64,000 nucleotides of DNA, from assembly GCA_026874595.1 (NCBI GenBank), contig CM049319.1, forward strand, positions 6,042,601-6,106,600, written 5' to 3'. Made by a program: the position numbers and the translations under genes. The notes under the pieces are model-generated. The model was not told the DNA's origin, did not search any database, and saw only the letters and a program-made list of their open reading frames with translations. Shown one piece after another: positions 36,661 through 48,743 of this stretch. The DNA comes from Sipunculus nudus. Its lineage: Eukaryota; Annelida; Sipuncula; Golfingiida; Sipunculidae. Numbering within the stretch: the first letter of the stretch is position 1; each line of letters opens with the position of its first letter.

Positions 36661-37105
36661 CAGTACTTTAGGACTCCAGTCTACGCCTTTAAGCGGTTGG
36701 ACTCGAGGGTCCTGAACTCATACTTGTACTCAGAGTTAAGGCCGATTCCATCTCGAGTCCAGTAAAAAAGAAAACTCTGGGTCACAAACTTTATAAAGAT
36801 TTGATAAAAGACCATACATAATAATTTTTAGCGTCAGGGGGCAAACACAATTAAACATTCAAATTAAGGGCATGTGTAAACTGAATTAAATTTGCCTGAT
36901 TACCTCAAATGTCATTTCTTTTTAAAAGTTTTTTAATGGACTTGGACTCGAGTCCTAAATCACTCGAACTCGAAGAGGGAGGGGGACTTGGACTCGAACC
37001 TCAAGGACTCGGCCTTGGACTCAGACTCGAGTGGCCTGTGGACTCGAATGGTGTGGACTCGATTAAGCTACTGGAAAAAGGTTATACCATCCATACAACA
37101 AGCTA
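36661..37105 (+). mobile_element. ACTCGAG-rich interspersed element splitting the satellite
   Basis: Opens with GGACTCCAGT and GGACTCGAGGGTCCTGAACT, and closes with GGACTTGGACTCGAGTCCTA, repeated GGACTCGA and TGTGGACTCGAT. Satellite units lie on both sides, so this looks like an insertion. No target duplication could be assigned and no coding region is seen. Confidence 0.5.
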
Positions 37106-38022
37106 AGTGTTACCACAGCCCTATTAGCAGATGTTCTCCATGTCCTATATAAACATCAGGTTACCACATCGAGCATCAACAGATGGTCACCACATCGTTC
37201 ATCAACAGTTAGTCACCACATCGTTCATCAACATATGGTCACAACATCGTTCATCAACAGATGATCTCCACATCGTTCCTCAACAGATGGTTACCACATC
37301 GTTTATCAACAGATGGTCACCATATCGTTCATCAGCAGATAGTCACCACATCGTTCATCAACAGATGATCACCACATCGTTCATCAGCATATAGTCACCA
37401 CATCGTTCATCAACAGATGATCACAACATCGTTCATCAACAGATGGTCACGAAATCGTTCATCAACAGATAGTTGGCAAATCGTGCATCAACAAATGGTC
37501 ACCACATCGTTCATGAACAGATGGTCACCACATCGTTCATCAACAGATGGTTACTACATCGTTCATCAAATGATGGTCACCATATCATTCATCAACAGAT
37601 GGTCACCAAATCGATCATCAACAGATGGTTACCACATCGTTCATCCACAGATGGTCATCACAATGTTCATAAACGGATGGTTACCACATCGTTCATTATC
37701 AGATGGTCATCACATAGTTTATCAACAAATGGTCACCACATCGTTCATCAACAGATGGTCACCACATCGTACATCAACAGATGGGTACCATATCGTTCAT
37801 CAACAGATAGTCACCACAACGTTTATTTTCAGATGGGCACCACATCGTTCAACAACAGATGGTCATCACATCGTTTATCAACAGATGATCATCACATCTT
37901 TCATCAACAGATGGTTACAAAATCGTTCATGAACAGATGGTCACCACATCGTTCGTTTATCAACAGATGTTAACCACATCGTTCATTTATCAACAGATAG
38001 TGACCCTATTGTTCATCAACGG

Positions 38023-39600
38023 ATGATTACCATATCGTTCATCAACAGATGGTCTCCACATCGTCCGTTTTTTCAACACATATTACCCACTTCGTTCGTT
38101 CATCAACAAATGGTAACAATATTGTTCATCAACGGATGGTTACCACATCGTTCATTGTCAGATGGGCACCACATCGTTCATCAACAGATAGTCATCACAT
38201 CTTTCATCAACAGATGGTCACCAAATCGTTCATCAACAGATGGTAACCATATCGTTCATCAACGGATGGTTACCACATTGTATATCATCAGATGGGCACC
38301 ACATCGTTCATCAACAGATGGTCACAACATCGTTCCTCAACAGATAGTTACCATATTGTTCATTAACGGTTGGTTACCAGATCTTTCATTTTCAGATCGT
38401 TCGTCAACAGATGGTTACCATATTGTTCATCAACATATGGTCAGCTCATCGTTCATCAAAACATGGCCACAACATCGATCACTAACTGATGGTCACAACA
38501 TTGATCATGAACAAATGATCATCACATCTTTCATCAACAGATGGGTACCATATCGTTCATCAACAGATGGTCATCACATCTTTATCAACAGATGGTCATC
38601 ACATCTTTCATCAACAGATGGTTACAAAATCGTTCATGAAAAGATGGTCACCACATCGTTCGTTTATCAACAGATGTTAACCACATCGTTCGTTTATCAA
38701 CAGATAGTGACCCTATTGTTCATCAACGGATGATTACCACATCGTTCATCAACAGATGGTCTCCACATCGTTCGTTTTTTCAACACATGTTACCCACTTT
38801 GTTCATTCATCAACAAATGGTAACCATATTGTTCATCAACGGATGGTTACCACATCGTTCATTATTAGATGGGCACCACATCGTTCATCAACAGATAGTC
38901 ATCACATCTTTCATCAACAGATGGTCCCCAAATCGTTCATCAACAGATGGTAACCATATCGTTCATCAACGGATGGTTACCACATCGTATATCATCAGAT
39001 ACGCACCACATCTTTCATCAACAGATGGTCACCACATCGTTCCTCAACAGATAGTTACCATATTGTTCATTAACGGTTGGTTACCAGATCTTTCATTTTC
39101 AGATCGTTAGTCAACAGATGGTTACCATATTGTTCATCGAAATATGGTCAGCTCATCGCTCATCAAAACATGGCCACTACATCGTTCACTGACTGATGGT
39201 CACAACATTGATCATGAACAAATGATCATCACATCGTTCATCAACAGATGGGTACCATATCGTTCATCAACAGATGGTCACCACATCGTTTATTTTCAGA
39301 TGGGCACCACATCGTTCAACAACAGATGGTCATCACATCGTTTATCAACAGATGGTAATCACATCTTTCATCAACAGATGGTTACAAAATCGTTCATGAA
39401 CAGATGGTCACCACATGGTTCGTTCATCAACAGATGTTAACCACATCGTTCATTTATCAACAGATAGTGACCCTACTGTTCATCAACGGATGATTACCAC
39501 ATCGTTCATCAACAGATGGTCTCCACATCGTTCGTTTTTTCAACACATGTTACCCACTTCGTTCGTTCATCAACAAATGGTAACAATATTGTTCATCAAC
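38023..39600 (+). repeat. Higher-order units of about 707 and 760 bp in the satellite
   Basis: A distinctive variant block (TCTCCACATCG, then TTTTTTCAACACAT, TTACCCACTT) recurs at 38,052, 38,759 and 39,519. Sequence between the blocks is also shared, including GGTTGGTTACCAGATCTTTC and AAAACATGGCCAC. Confidence 0.75.
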
Positions 39601-40025
39601 GGATGGTTACCACATCGTTCATTATCAGATGGGCACCACATCGTTCATCAACAGATAGTCACCAAATCGTTCATCAACAGATGGTAACAATATCGTTCAT
39701 CAACGGATGGTTACCACATCGTTCATTATCAGATGGGCACCACATCGTTCATCAACAGATAGTCATCACATCTTTTATCAACAGATGGTCACCAAATCGT
39801 TCATCAACAGATGGTAACAATATCGTTCATCAACGGATGGTTACCACATCGTATATCATTAGATGGGCTCCACATCCTTTATCAAAAGATGGTCATCATA
39901 TCGTTTATCATTAGATGGTCACCACATTGTTCATCAACAGATGGTCACCACATCGTTCATTTATCAACAGATATTAACCGTATCATTAGTTATCAACAGA
40001 TGGTTCCCACGTCGATTATTTACAG

Positions 40026-41271
40026 ATGGTTACCATATTGTTCATCAACAGATGGTCACAACATTGTACATCAACAAATGATTACGACATCATTCACCAA
40101 CTGATGGTCACCATATCGATCATCAACAAATGGCCACAATATCGTTCATCAACAGATGTACACCGCATTTTTCATGAACAGATGGTTACCACATCGTTCA
40201 TTTATCAACAGTTGGTTACCTCATCGATCATTCATCAACAGATGGTTACCATAGCGTTCATCAACGGATGGTTACCACATCGTTCATTATCAAATGGGCA
40301 CCACATCGTTCATTAACAGAGGGTCATCACATCGTTCATCAACAGATGGTCACCACATAGTTCCTCAACAGATAGTTACCATATTGATCATTAACGGTTG
40401 GTTACCAGATCTTTCATTTTCAGATCGCTCGTCAACAGATGGTTACAATATTGTTCATCAACATATGGTCAGCTCATCGTTCATCAAAACATGGCCACAA
40501 CATCGTTCACTAACTGATGGTCACAACATTGATCATGAACAAATGATCATCACATCGTTCATCAACAGATGGGTACCATATCGTTCATCAACAGATGGTC
40601 ACCACATCGTTTATTTTCAGATGGTTACCACATCGTTCAACAACAGATGGTCATCTCATCGTTTATCAACAGATGGTCATCACATATTTCATCAACAGAT
40701 GGTTACAAAATCGTTCATGAACAGATGGTCACCACATCGTTCGTTTATCAACAGATGTTAACCACATCGTTCATTTATCAGCAGATAGTGACCCTTTTGT
40801 ACATCAACGGATGATTACCACATTGTTCATCAACAGATGGTCTCCACATCGTTCGTTTTTCAACGCATGTTACCCACTTCGTTCGTTCATCAACAAATGG
40901 TAACAATATTGTTCATCAACGGATGGTTACCACATCGTTCATTATCAGATGGGCACCACATCGTTCATCAACAGATAGTCATCACATCTTTCATTAACAG
41001 ATGGTCACCATATCGTTCATCAACAGATGGTAACCATATCGTTCATCAACGGATGGTTACCACATCGTATATCATCAGATGGGCACCACATCCTTCATCA
41101 ACAGATGGTCATCACATCGTTCATCAACAGATGGTCACCACATTGTTCATAAACAGATGGTCACCACATCGTTCATTTTTCAACAGATATTGACCGTATC
41201 ATTAGTTATCTACAGATGGTGACCACATCGATCGTCTATCAACAGATGGTTCCCACGTCGATTATTTACAG
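40026..41271 (+). repeat. 1,246-bp higher-order repeat, copy 1
   Basis: About 48 monomers, near-identical to 41,272-42,517: the translated frames at 40,569-40,814 and 40,837-41,193 recur unchanged exactly 1,246 bp later. Confidence 0.85.
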
Positions 41272-42517
41272 ATGGTAACCATATTATTCATCAACAGATG
41301 GTCACAACATTGTACATCAACAAATGATTACGAAATCGTTCACCAACTGATGGTCACCATATCGATCATCAACAAATGGCCACAATATCGTTCATCAACA
41401 GATGTACACCGCATTGTTCATGAACAGATGGTTACCACATCGTTCATTTATCAACAGTTGGTTACCTCATCGATCATTCATCAACAGATGGTTACCATAG
41501 CGTTCATCAACGGATGGTTACCACATCGTTCATTATCAAATGGGCACCACATCGTTCATTAACAGATGGTCATCACATCGTTCATCAACAGATGGTCACC
41601 ACATCGTTCCTCAATAGATAGTTACCATATTGTTCATTAACGGTTGGTTACCAGATCTTTCATTTTCAGATCGCTCGTCAACAGATGGTTACCATATTGT
41701 TCATCAACATATGGTCAGCTCATCGTTCATCAAAACATGGCCACAACATCGTTCACTAACTGATGGTCACAACATTGATCATGAACAAATGATCATCACA
41801 TCGTTCATCAACAGATGGGTACCATATCGTTCATCAACAGATGGTCACCACATCGTTTATTTTCAGATGGTTACCACATCGTTCAACAACAGATGGTCAT
41901 CTCATCGTTTATCAACAGATGGTCATCACATATTTCATCAACAGATGGTTACAAAATCGTTCATGAACAGATGGTCACCACATCGTTCGTTTATCAACAG
42001 ATGTTAACCACATCGTTCATTTATCAGCAGATAGTGACCCTTTTGTACATCAACGGATGATTACCACATTGTTCATCAACAGATGGTCTCCACATCGTTC
42101 GTTTTTCAACGCATGTTACCCACTTCGTTCGTTCATCAACAAATGGTAACAATATTGTTCATCAACGGATGGTTACCACATCGTTCATTATCAGATGGGC
42201 ACCACATCGTTCATCAACAGATAGTCATCACATCTTTCATCAACAGATGGTCACCATATCGTTCATCAACAGATGGTAACCATATCGTTCATCAACGGAT
42301 GGTTACCACATCGTATATCATCAGATGGGCACCACATCCTTCATCAACAGATGGTCATCACATCGTTCATCAACAGATGGTCACCACATTGTTCATAAAC
42401 AGATGGTCACCACATCGTTCATTTTTCAACAGATATTGACCGTTTCATTAGTTATCTACAGATGGTGACAACATCGATCGTCTATCAAAAGATGGTTCCC
42501 ACGTCGATTATTTACAG
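41272..42517 (+). repeat. 1,246-bp higher-order repeat, copy 2
   Basis: Identical peptide frames to copy 1, with scattered base changes near its edges (for example TATTATTC for TATTGTTC). A third, partial copy continues from 42,518. Confidence 0.85.
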
Positions 42518-43040
42518 ATGGTTACCATATTATTCATCAACAGATGGTCACAACATTGTATATCAACAAATGATTACGAAATCGTTCACCAACTGATGGT
42601 CACCATATCGATCATCAACAAATGGCCACAAGTCGTTCATCAACAGATGTACACCGCATTGTTCATGAACAGATGGTTACCACATCGTTCATTTATCAAC
42701 AGTTGGTTACCTCATCGATCATTCATCAACAGATGGTTACCATAGCGTTCATCAACGGATGGTTACCACATTATTCATTATCAAATGGGCACCACATCGT
42801 TCATTAACAGATGGTCATCACATCGTTCATCAACAGATGGTCACCACATCGTTCCTCAATAGATAGTTACCATATTGTTCATTAACGGTTGGTTACCAGA
42901 TCTTTCATTTTCAGATCGATCATCAACAAATGGCCACAATATCGTTCATCAACAGATGTACACCGCATTGTTCATGAACAGATGGTTACCACATCGTTCA
43001 TTTATCAACAGTTGGTTACCTCATCGATCATTCATCAAAA
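42518..43040 (+). repeat. Partial third higher-order copy with an internal duplication of about 307 bp
   Basis: 42,518 to about 42,915 continues the 1,246-bp repeat. A block starting ATCGATCATCAACAAATGG at about 42,607 then recurs at about 42,915 with ATGTACACCGCATTG and TTATCAACAGTTGG, showing a second, shorter duplication. Confidence 0.7.
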
Positions 43041-46000
43041 GTGGTCACTACATCGTCCATCAAAAGATGGCCACCACATCATGCACTAACTGATGGTCAC
43101 AACATTGATCATTAACAAATGGTCATCACATCGTTCATCAACAAATGGTTACCACATCGTTCATCAACAAATGGTTACCACATCGTTTGTCAACATATGT
43201 TAACCACATTGTTCGTTTATCAACAGATGGTGACCATATTGTTCATCAACGGATGATTGCCACATCGCTCATCAACAGATGGGCACCACATCGTTCATCA
43301 ACAGATGGCCATCACATCTTTCATCAACAGATGGTCACCAAATCGTTCTTCAACAGATCTTTGTTATTAACAGATTGTGATCACATCGATCGTCTATCAA
43401 CAGATGGTTATCACGTCGTTTATAAACAGATGGTTACCATATCGCTCATCAGCAGACTGTCACCACATCGTTTATTATCAGATGGGCACAACATCGTTCA
43501 TCAACAGAGGGTCATCACATCGTCCATCAAAAGATGGTCACCACATTATTCACTAACTGATGGTCACAACATTGATAATCAACAAATGGTCACATATCGA
43601 TCGTCAACAGATGTACACCACATCGTTCATCAACAGATGGCTACCATATTGTTCATCAACGGATGGTTACCACATTGTTCATGTTCAGATGGGCACCACA
43701 TCGTTCATCAACAGATAGTTACTTCATCGTTCATCGTAAATATTGTTCATCAATGGATGGTTACCACATCGTTCATTTTCAGATCGTTCGTCAACAGATG
43801 ATTACCAAATTGTTGATCAAAAGATGGTCACCACATCGTCCATCAAAAGATGGCCATCACATTGTTCACTAACTGATGGTCGCAACAATGATCATCAACA
43901 AATGGTCACAATATCGTTCATCAACAGATGTACACCACATCGTTCATCAACATATGATAACCTCAGCGTTTATCAACAGATGGCTACCATATTGTTCATC
44001 CACATCATCCACATATGGTCACCATATCGTTCATTTTCAGATGGGCACCACATCGTTCATCAACAGATGATCATCATATCGTGTATCAACAGATAGTTAT
44101 CTCATCGTTCATTAACAGGTGGTCATCACATCGTTCGTTTATCAACAGATGGTCATCATATCGTTCATCAACCGATGGTCATCACATCGTTCATCAACCG
44201 ATGGTCATCACATCGTTCATCAACAGATGGTCACAATTTCGTTCATCAACAGATGTACACCACATCGTTCATCAAAAGATGGTTCCCACATCGTTCATCA
44301 ACATATGATAACCATATCGTTCATCAACAGATGTTAACCACATCGTTATTTACCATGATTACCAAAAAATTCATCTACAGAAGGTAAGCACATCGTTCCA
44401 TAGCATATCGTTACCACATCGTTCACTAGCAGATCGTTTCCATAAAAAATCGTTAAAAAATAAAATTTGTGATAAAATATAATCTGTATTATTTTATTTT
44501 TACGGCACTTTATGCTTTTATACAAGTTTTGGATTTTTGTGAGAAATTATTTGACAAATTTATACATTCTGCAGGGAAGATATCAGTCAAATTACCAGTC
44601 ATCGGTGGTAAAAAAGGTAATCAGGTAAAGTGTTTGTAAATTTCGGATAAAATACCAATACCTATGAAGCATATATCTCATGATCGTTAAGCTCCGAAAC
44701 CTGTGGACGGGGAAACTACAATCGCTCTACCACATTTGAAGAAGAAAGTAAAAAAATAATAAATAAAAGCGTGTAAAGATGATTATATATATGTTGTCCA
44801 GCATAGATCATGTATTGTCATATTTATATACACGTTTTGTACAGTTTAAAGAAAAAAAAGCTCGCTAAAATACAAGTAACTTTCAGTTTAAAAGGGCCAA
44901 CAGTGCAAGGTTAAATGTTTGTAGGTAATTTTGATTTGGTTACGATGATATTATTTTTCTATCGCATAGGTGTAGGATGGTTATATTTAGACGAACATTT
45001 ATTACTTTTAGTTGAAATCCTAGAGTTATGAGAAATAATTATGCTTTTGTAGTATGACTGGTGGCAAAGGAATGATCTCTTTATATTTTTTTTCTTCAAT
45101 ATACAGATTTTTACATCAGGAAATGGAAGATAATAGGGAGATAACAAGAGCAAATTCCCAGAAAAAAGCCAGTGCGAGGTTTCTCCTGTACAATGCATTG
45201 ACTAATTTTCATTAGAAGGCACTTCGGTTTTTTTAATCATCTGTACTCATTGCAAAAAGCAAGTCAACCGTGTTTTTTGCACTGACGTTTTGATTTGTTG
45301 CAGCTATATTTCATAATGTTGAATGGTCTTTTCCTCGCACCCAGTGAACCCATGGTTACAGGAGCTGTTGAGTATTAATGCCACAAAGACCAAATTGATC
45401 CATGTTCACCCAATGACAACACCTTCTGTAAAGCGTTTAATCCGAAAGTGGACGTGAGCGGAACGGGATCATTAAAATGATTGTGATAGGAACTGTAGGC
45501 AGGCGGTACTGTCAGATTCAATGGAGCCTGGCAATAGGGAGTGAGGTGTATTCCTGGCGAATCCAGGGTCACAGAGCGCGAATCGAATCTTCCCCAAACG
45601 CGCCAACGGAGGCTTTAAAGCACATTTCGTCTGCTGTGAAATGAAGTGAAAGATTTAATGCTCCGCTTGCATGAATCGATCAAAACTGATTCAATATATC
45701 TCGTGTAGCAGACGATTCGGTGTGGCAGACGACACGCTGGAGATTGGGTGCACAAACTCTCGCGAGAACACCGGATTTCGCGCTATTGCGCACTTTACAC
45801 GCTTGCTAAACTTGGCACAACTGCTCATTAACTATAAGCCTTCACAGAGTTCAGAGTTACAGAAAAATAGTGGGTTCACATGGGTCAGCCCAATATCTAT
45901 CGAAGTCTTCCTTTAAAATGACCTTCAGGTGGCGCAGAAGAAAGAACCATTAAGTCGTACGTTTGATATTTGATTTCCGATTATCTCAATCTTTACTGTC

Positions 46001-46508
46001 TGCAAGCATTAACTCTTTTGTTTTTGTTCATTAACAATAAAGTGAAAACAAAGGATCAAACATCAGTACATCTGCCATGGTATCTGTAATTAAAATGTAC
46101 ACTGATGATTATTATTAGGTTGCTGATGCTGTTTTGATCCTTTTTCTGCATATTTATATTTCCATATAGATATGAAGTATCATGTCCACCCACAGGAATA
46201 TTAAGTCAAAAATAAATAATTCTAAAAGTTTTGCTTTAGTGACACAAATTTTCAATGCATGCAACCAATCGTAAATGTCTGTTCTCTTTCTTGAATCAGT
46301 ATACTCTAGAAACAACCACAATGTCTTATACCACTTGGAAACTGCGTCCGAACCGTTTTTGGCAAGGCGGATTGTAGAAAGAGGAATAGTGATTTATTAC
46401 ACAACAAACAAACCAAAACGGTTTTGGGCCAGAGCTTGGGGAATCAAGTGCACGCGGCGTCCTGCCTTCCTAATAAAAATGTCATATGAAACAAACTGAC
46501 CTCGCGCA

Positions 46509-46516
46509 TGACGTCA
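46509..46516. promoter_or_regulatory. Perfect CRE palindrome TGACGTCA
   Basis: Within GCATGACGTCATTTG. Confidence 0.4.
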
Positions 46517-46589
46517 TTTGATTGAGCATTTTAGAAGGAGTTACGGACGCTTTGGCCAAAAGATATTTGATTCACATTTTATCGCCGAG

Positions 46590-46730
46590 CGAAAGCTTAG
46601 TCTGGATTGAAAACGTAAAAATATGGATTGAAAACGGTTTTGGGAAAATGGATTCAAAACACATTTGTGTACCATGTGAACGCTCAATGCGGATTGAATG
46701 CGGATTTAAAACGGGTTGAAACCGTTTTGC
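46590..46730 (+). repeat. GGATTGAAAACG short repeats
   Basis: GGATTGAAAACG, GGATTGAAAACGG, GGATTCAAAACA, GGATTGAATGCGG and GGATTTAAAACGGG follow one another at irregular spacing of tens of bases. Likely part of an interspersed element. Confidence 0.5.
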
Positions 46731-47009
46731 ATTTGCCTTGTGACAGGGATATTAAAGAACTGCACTAAGATTTAACTAGAATTTTCTTGGTATACTCTCA
46801 CAATATGCATTACGTTGGTTTCCGTGGGCAATGGACCTAACCACCACCGCCCTCATGCTCCGCCATTTTGACCTAGTTATGCTAATGAACCCCTAAACGC
46901 TCTTACACAGGAGCCATTCCAAGTCTATGAATACGAGGGGCTGTTTATAAGACAATAGTGATGTCACAAAGATTTCAAAAAGGTCAGTCGTGTATGACGT
47001 CCCTTTGTC

Positions 47010-47017
47010 TGACGTCA
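47010..47017. promoter_or_regulatory. Perfect CRE palindrome TGACGTCA
   Basis: Within GTCTGACGTCATCAG, 13 bases downstream of a near-match, TATGACGTCC. Confidence 0.4.
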
Positions 47018-48091
47018 TCAGCTGGAATTGCTAAATCTTAGTTCTCCAGTGATGAAGATATCTCAATCACTGTGAAGTGTTTGACTTTCTTTGGGATTAT
47101 TTGTCTGTTGCAAGGTAAAACCCTGTTTTTCGGCTAGAACTTTTGTACTGTCTCCTTTGTAAAAGAATATACCGAACAAAAAAAAAAAAACATATGGACA
47201 AGGGGTACTAGAACATAGTACATGTGTTTAGTTTTTGGAGTGTCGCCCAAATTATGCAAATTTCCGCGCTGGTAAGGTGATTGATCGTAACTTAATTGGT
47301 TGCTCGCAAATGCTCTGCTCATGAATATTCACTGAATGAATATGCGATCAAGGTCACATAGAGTTCATTCTTTTGGTCAATTCGTTTTTTTCTGTTTTGC
47401 TACAAACCATGAAATAAATTAAATTAATTTTGTCAATTTAAAAAATATCTGCATTGAAGAAACCATACCAGTAGGAACTTGTAGAAACGATATTAATACT
47501 TGTAATGTGTATACTGGCTGCACAAATATGTATTATTAGGAACTAATTTCCTGTCCTTTGTACGACGCTTCATTAACGATCCGTATCCGTACATTTTTTA
47601 TCGCAGGTTTTCTAGTATTTTGTATAAACAGGTACAGTGTGATCCTTATCCTGTGACATGGACCGAGTATTATTTTGGAATGGAATGTGATGTCAGAATT
47701 TACTTGAAGATCATATTCAGTTGATTTGTTACATTAGACATTGAATGGCGTCCTTCAGGAATCCTGCTTACACGCACTTTCTCTGTAACGTAAACGGTGA
47801 CGTGATGGAGGTCACGTGAAGCAGTGTGCATGTAAGTGGGAAGCTTTAGGGATGTCAGCTCCGTTAGACCATGCTTCCGTTTGATTAAGTCATAGAAATA
47901 TCTACCTTCATTTGGAGGAATTAGAATATGAAATAGCTGCCGAAAGATATTGTCACTTAAAAGCAGAGCGTCACTTTACTCACATTTTGTTTCAGATTAT
48001 ATATCACTGTAATAAATTCCTATTAAAAGTAAACTGGACTGCCGTTTTCATCATCTTACTTAAGAGCATTTATTTCAAAGTTGTTAATAAT

Positions 48092-48222
48092 AATAAATGA
48101 TAATAATAATAACAGCATCACTGTTATAATGATAATAATAATTTTTATAATAAAAGCAAAACTTAAAATAACAACATAACTTTTGCTATACTGCTGCTAC
48201 TACTGCTGCTACTACTACTCTT

Positions 48223-48290
<68 letters not shown>

Positions 48291-48390
48291 TAAAAGTATT
48301 ACTACTACTTCTACTTATAATAATAATAATATTTAATTATTAATTATAATTATAATGATAAAATATTAATGATAAAGGTAATAATAATAT
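48092..48390. repeat. (AAT)n with (ACT)/(GCT) triplet blocks
   Basis: AATAAT, then CTACTGCTGCTACTACTACT, then a long AATAAT run and further AAT interrupted units. Confidence 0.9.
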
Positions 48391-48735
48391 TACGTTATGA
48401 TTGATTTTAATATCATTTTTTTGATATCATTAATTTTAGAATATGCACTAAAAAATACCTGAACATACCCGTACGTTTTTATGAGCCATATTTGGTATAT
48501 TTACATCTGGGTACACGAGAAGACACCACTTAAGCCAAGCCTTTATGTCTGCGGTTTATCTTTTATAAACGTTGTGGTCGCTGACGTGTTCGGACACACA
48601 CATCGACTCGGATGTTGGTTAACATCCTCACCGCTAGACGGCGCTACAATCACCCACTTTTAATCAATCACTATGTGTTTGCCATTTTAGGGGGTAAGGA
48701 ATGGTCACAGTGGAATTTGAATATGAAAATGTGCC

Positions 48736-48743
48736 TGACGTCA
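48736..48743. promoter_or_regulatory. Perfect CRE palindrome TGACGTCA
   Basis: Within GCCTGACGTCATACCCACGTGATG, so an E-box CACGTG lies 5 bases away. Confidence 0.4.

Larger units (their letters stand above)
37106..44440 (+). repeat. 26-bp satellite array, about 280 units, with higher-order structure
   Basis: The basic unit is 26 bp; a canonical copy is 37,729-37,754. Variants change TCACC to TTACC, TCATC or GCACC, and CAACAG to CAACGG, CAACAA or TATCAG. Three units make 78 bp, or 26 codons, and the plus strand has no stop in any phase, so many overlapping forward frames arise, all with the same permuted peptide repeat (FINRW, HRSSTDG, HHIVHQQM). The minus strand has TGATGA and stays closed. 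The frames lack a consistent start, signal or domain and are repeatedly broken, so I treat the array as non-coding. Confidence 0.95.
44441..48090. other. Intergenic DNA right of the satellite
   Basis: No recognised gene. 46,340-46,730 repeats GGATTGAAAACG and AAACGGTTTTG blocks. Two perfect CREs (46,509 and 47,010) and a CCGCCATTTTG/ATGCTAAT block at about 46,860 are present. Confidence 0.45.

Noticed and set aside
38023-38733. 236-codon repetitive protein
   Set aside because: The frame results from a stop-free 26-bp satellite; the same peptide appears in all forward phases with no conserved start.
37106-44440. CRISPR-like array of 26-bp repeats
   Set aside because: Units are head to tail with no spacers, and the context is an animal genome.
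46390-46430. AAACCAAAACGGTTTTGGG as a perfect palindrome
   Set aside because: The centre is CG against CCG on the complement, so the symmetry is imperfect.
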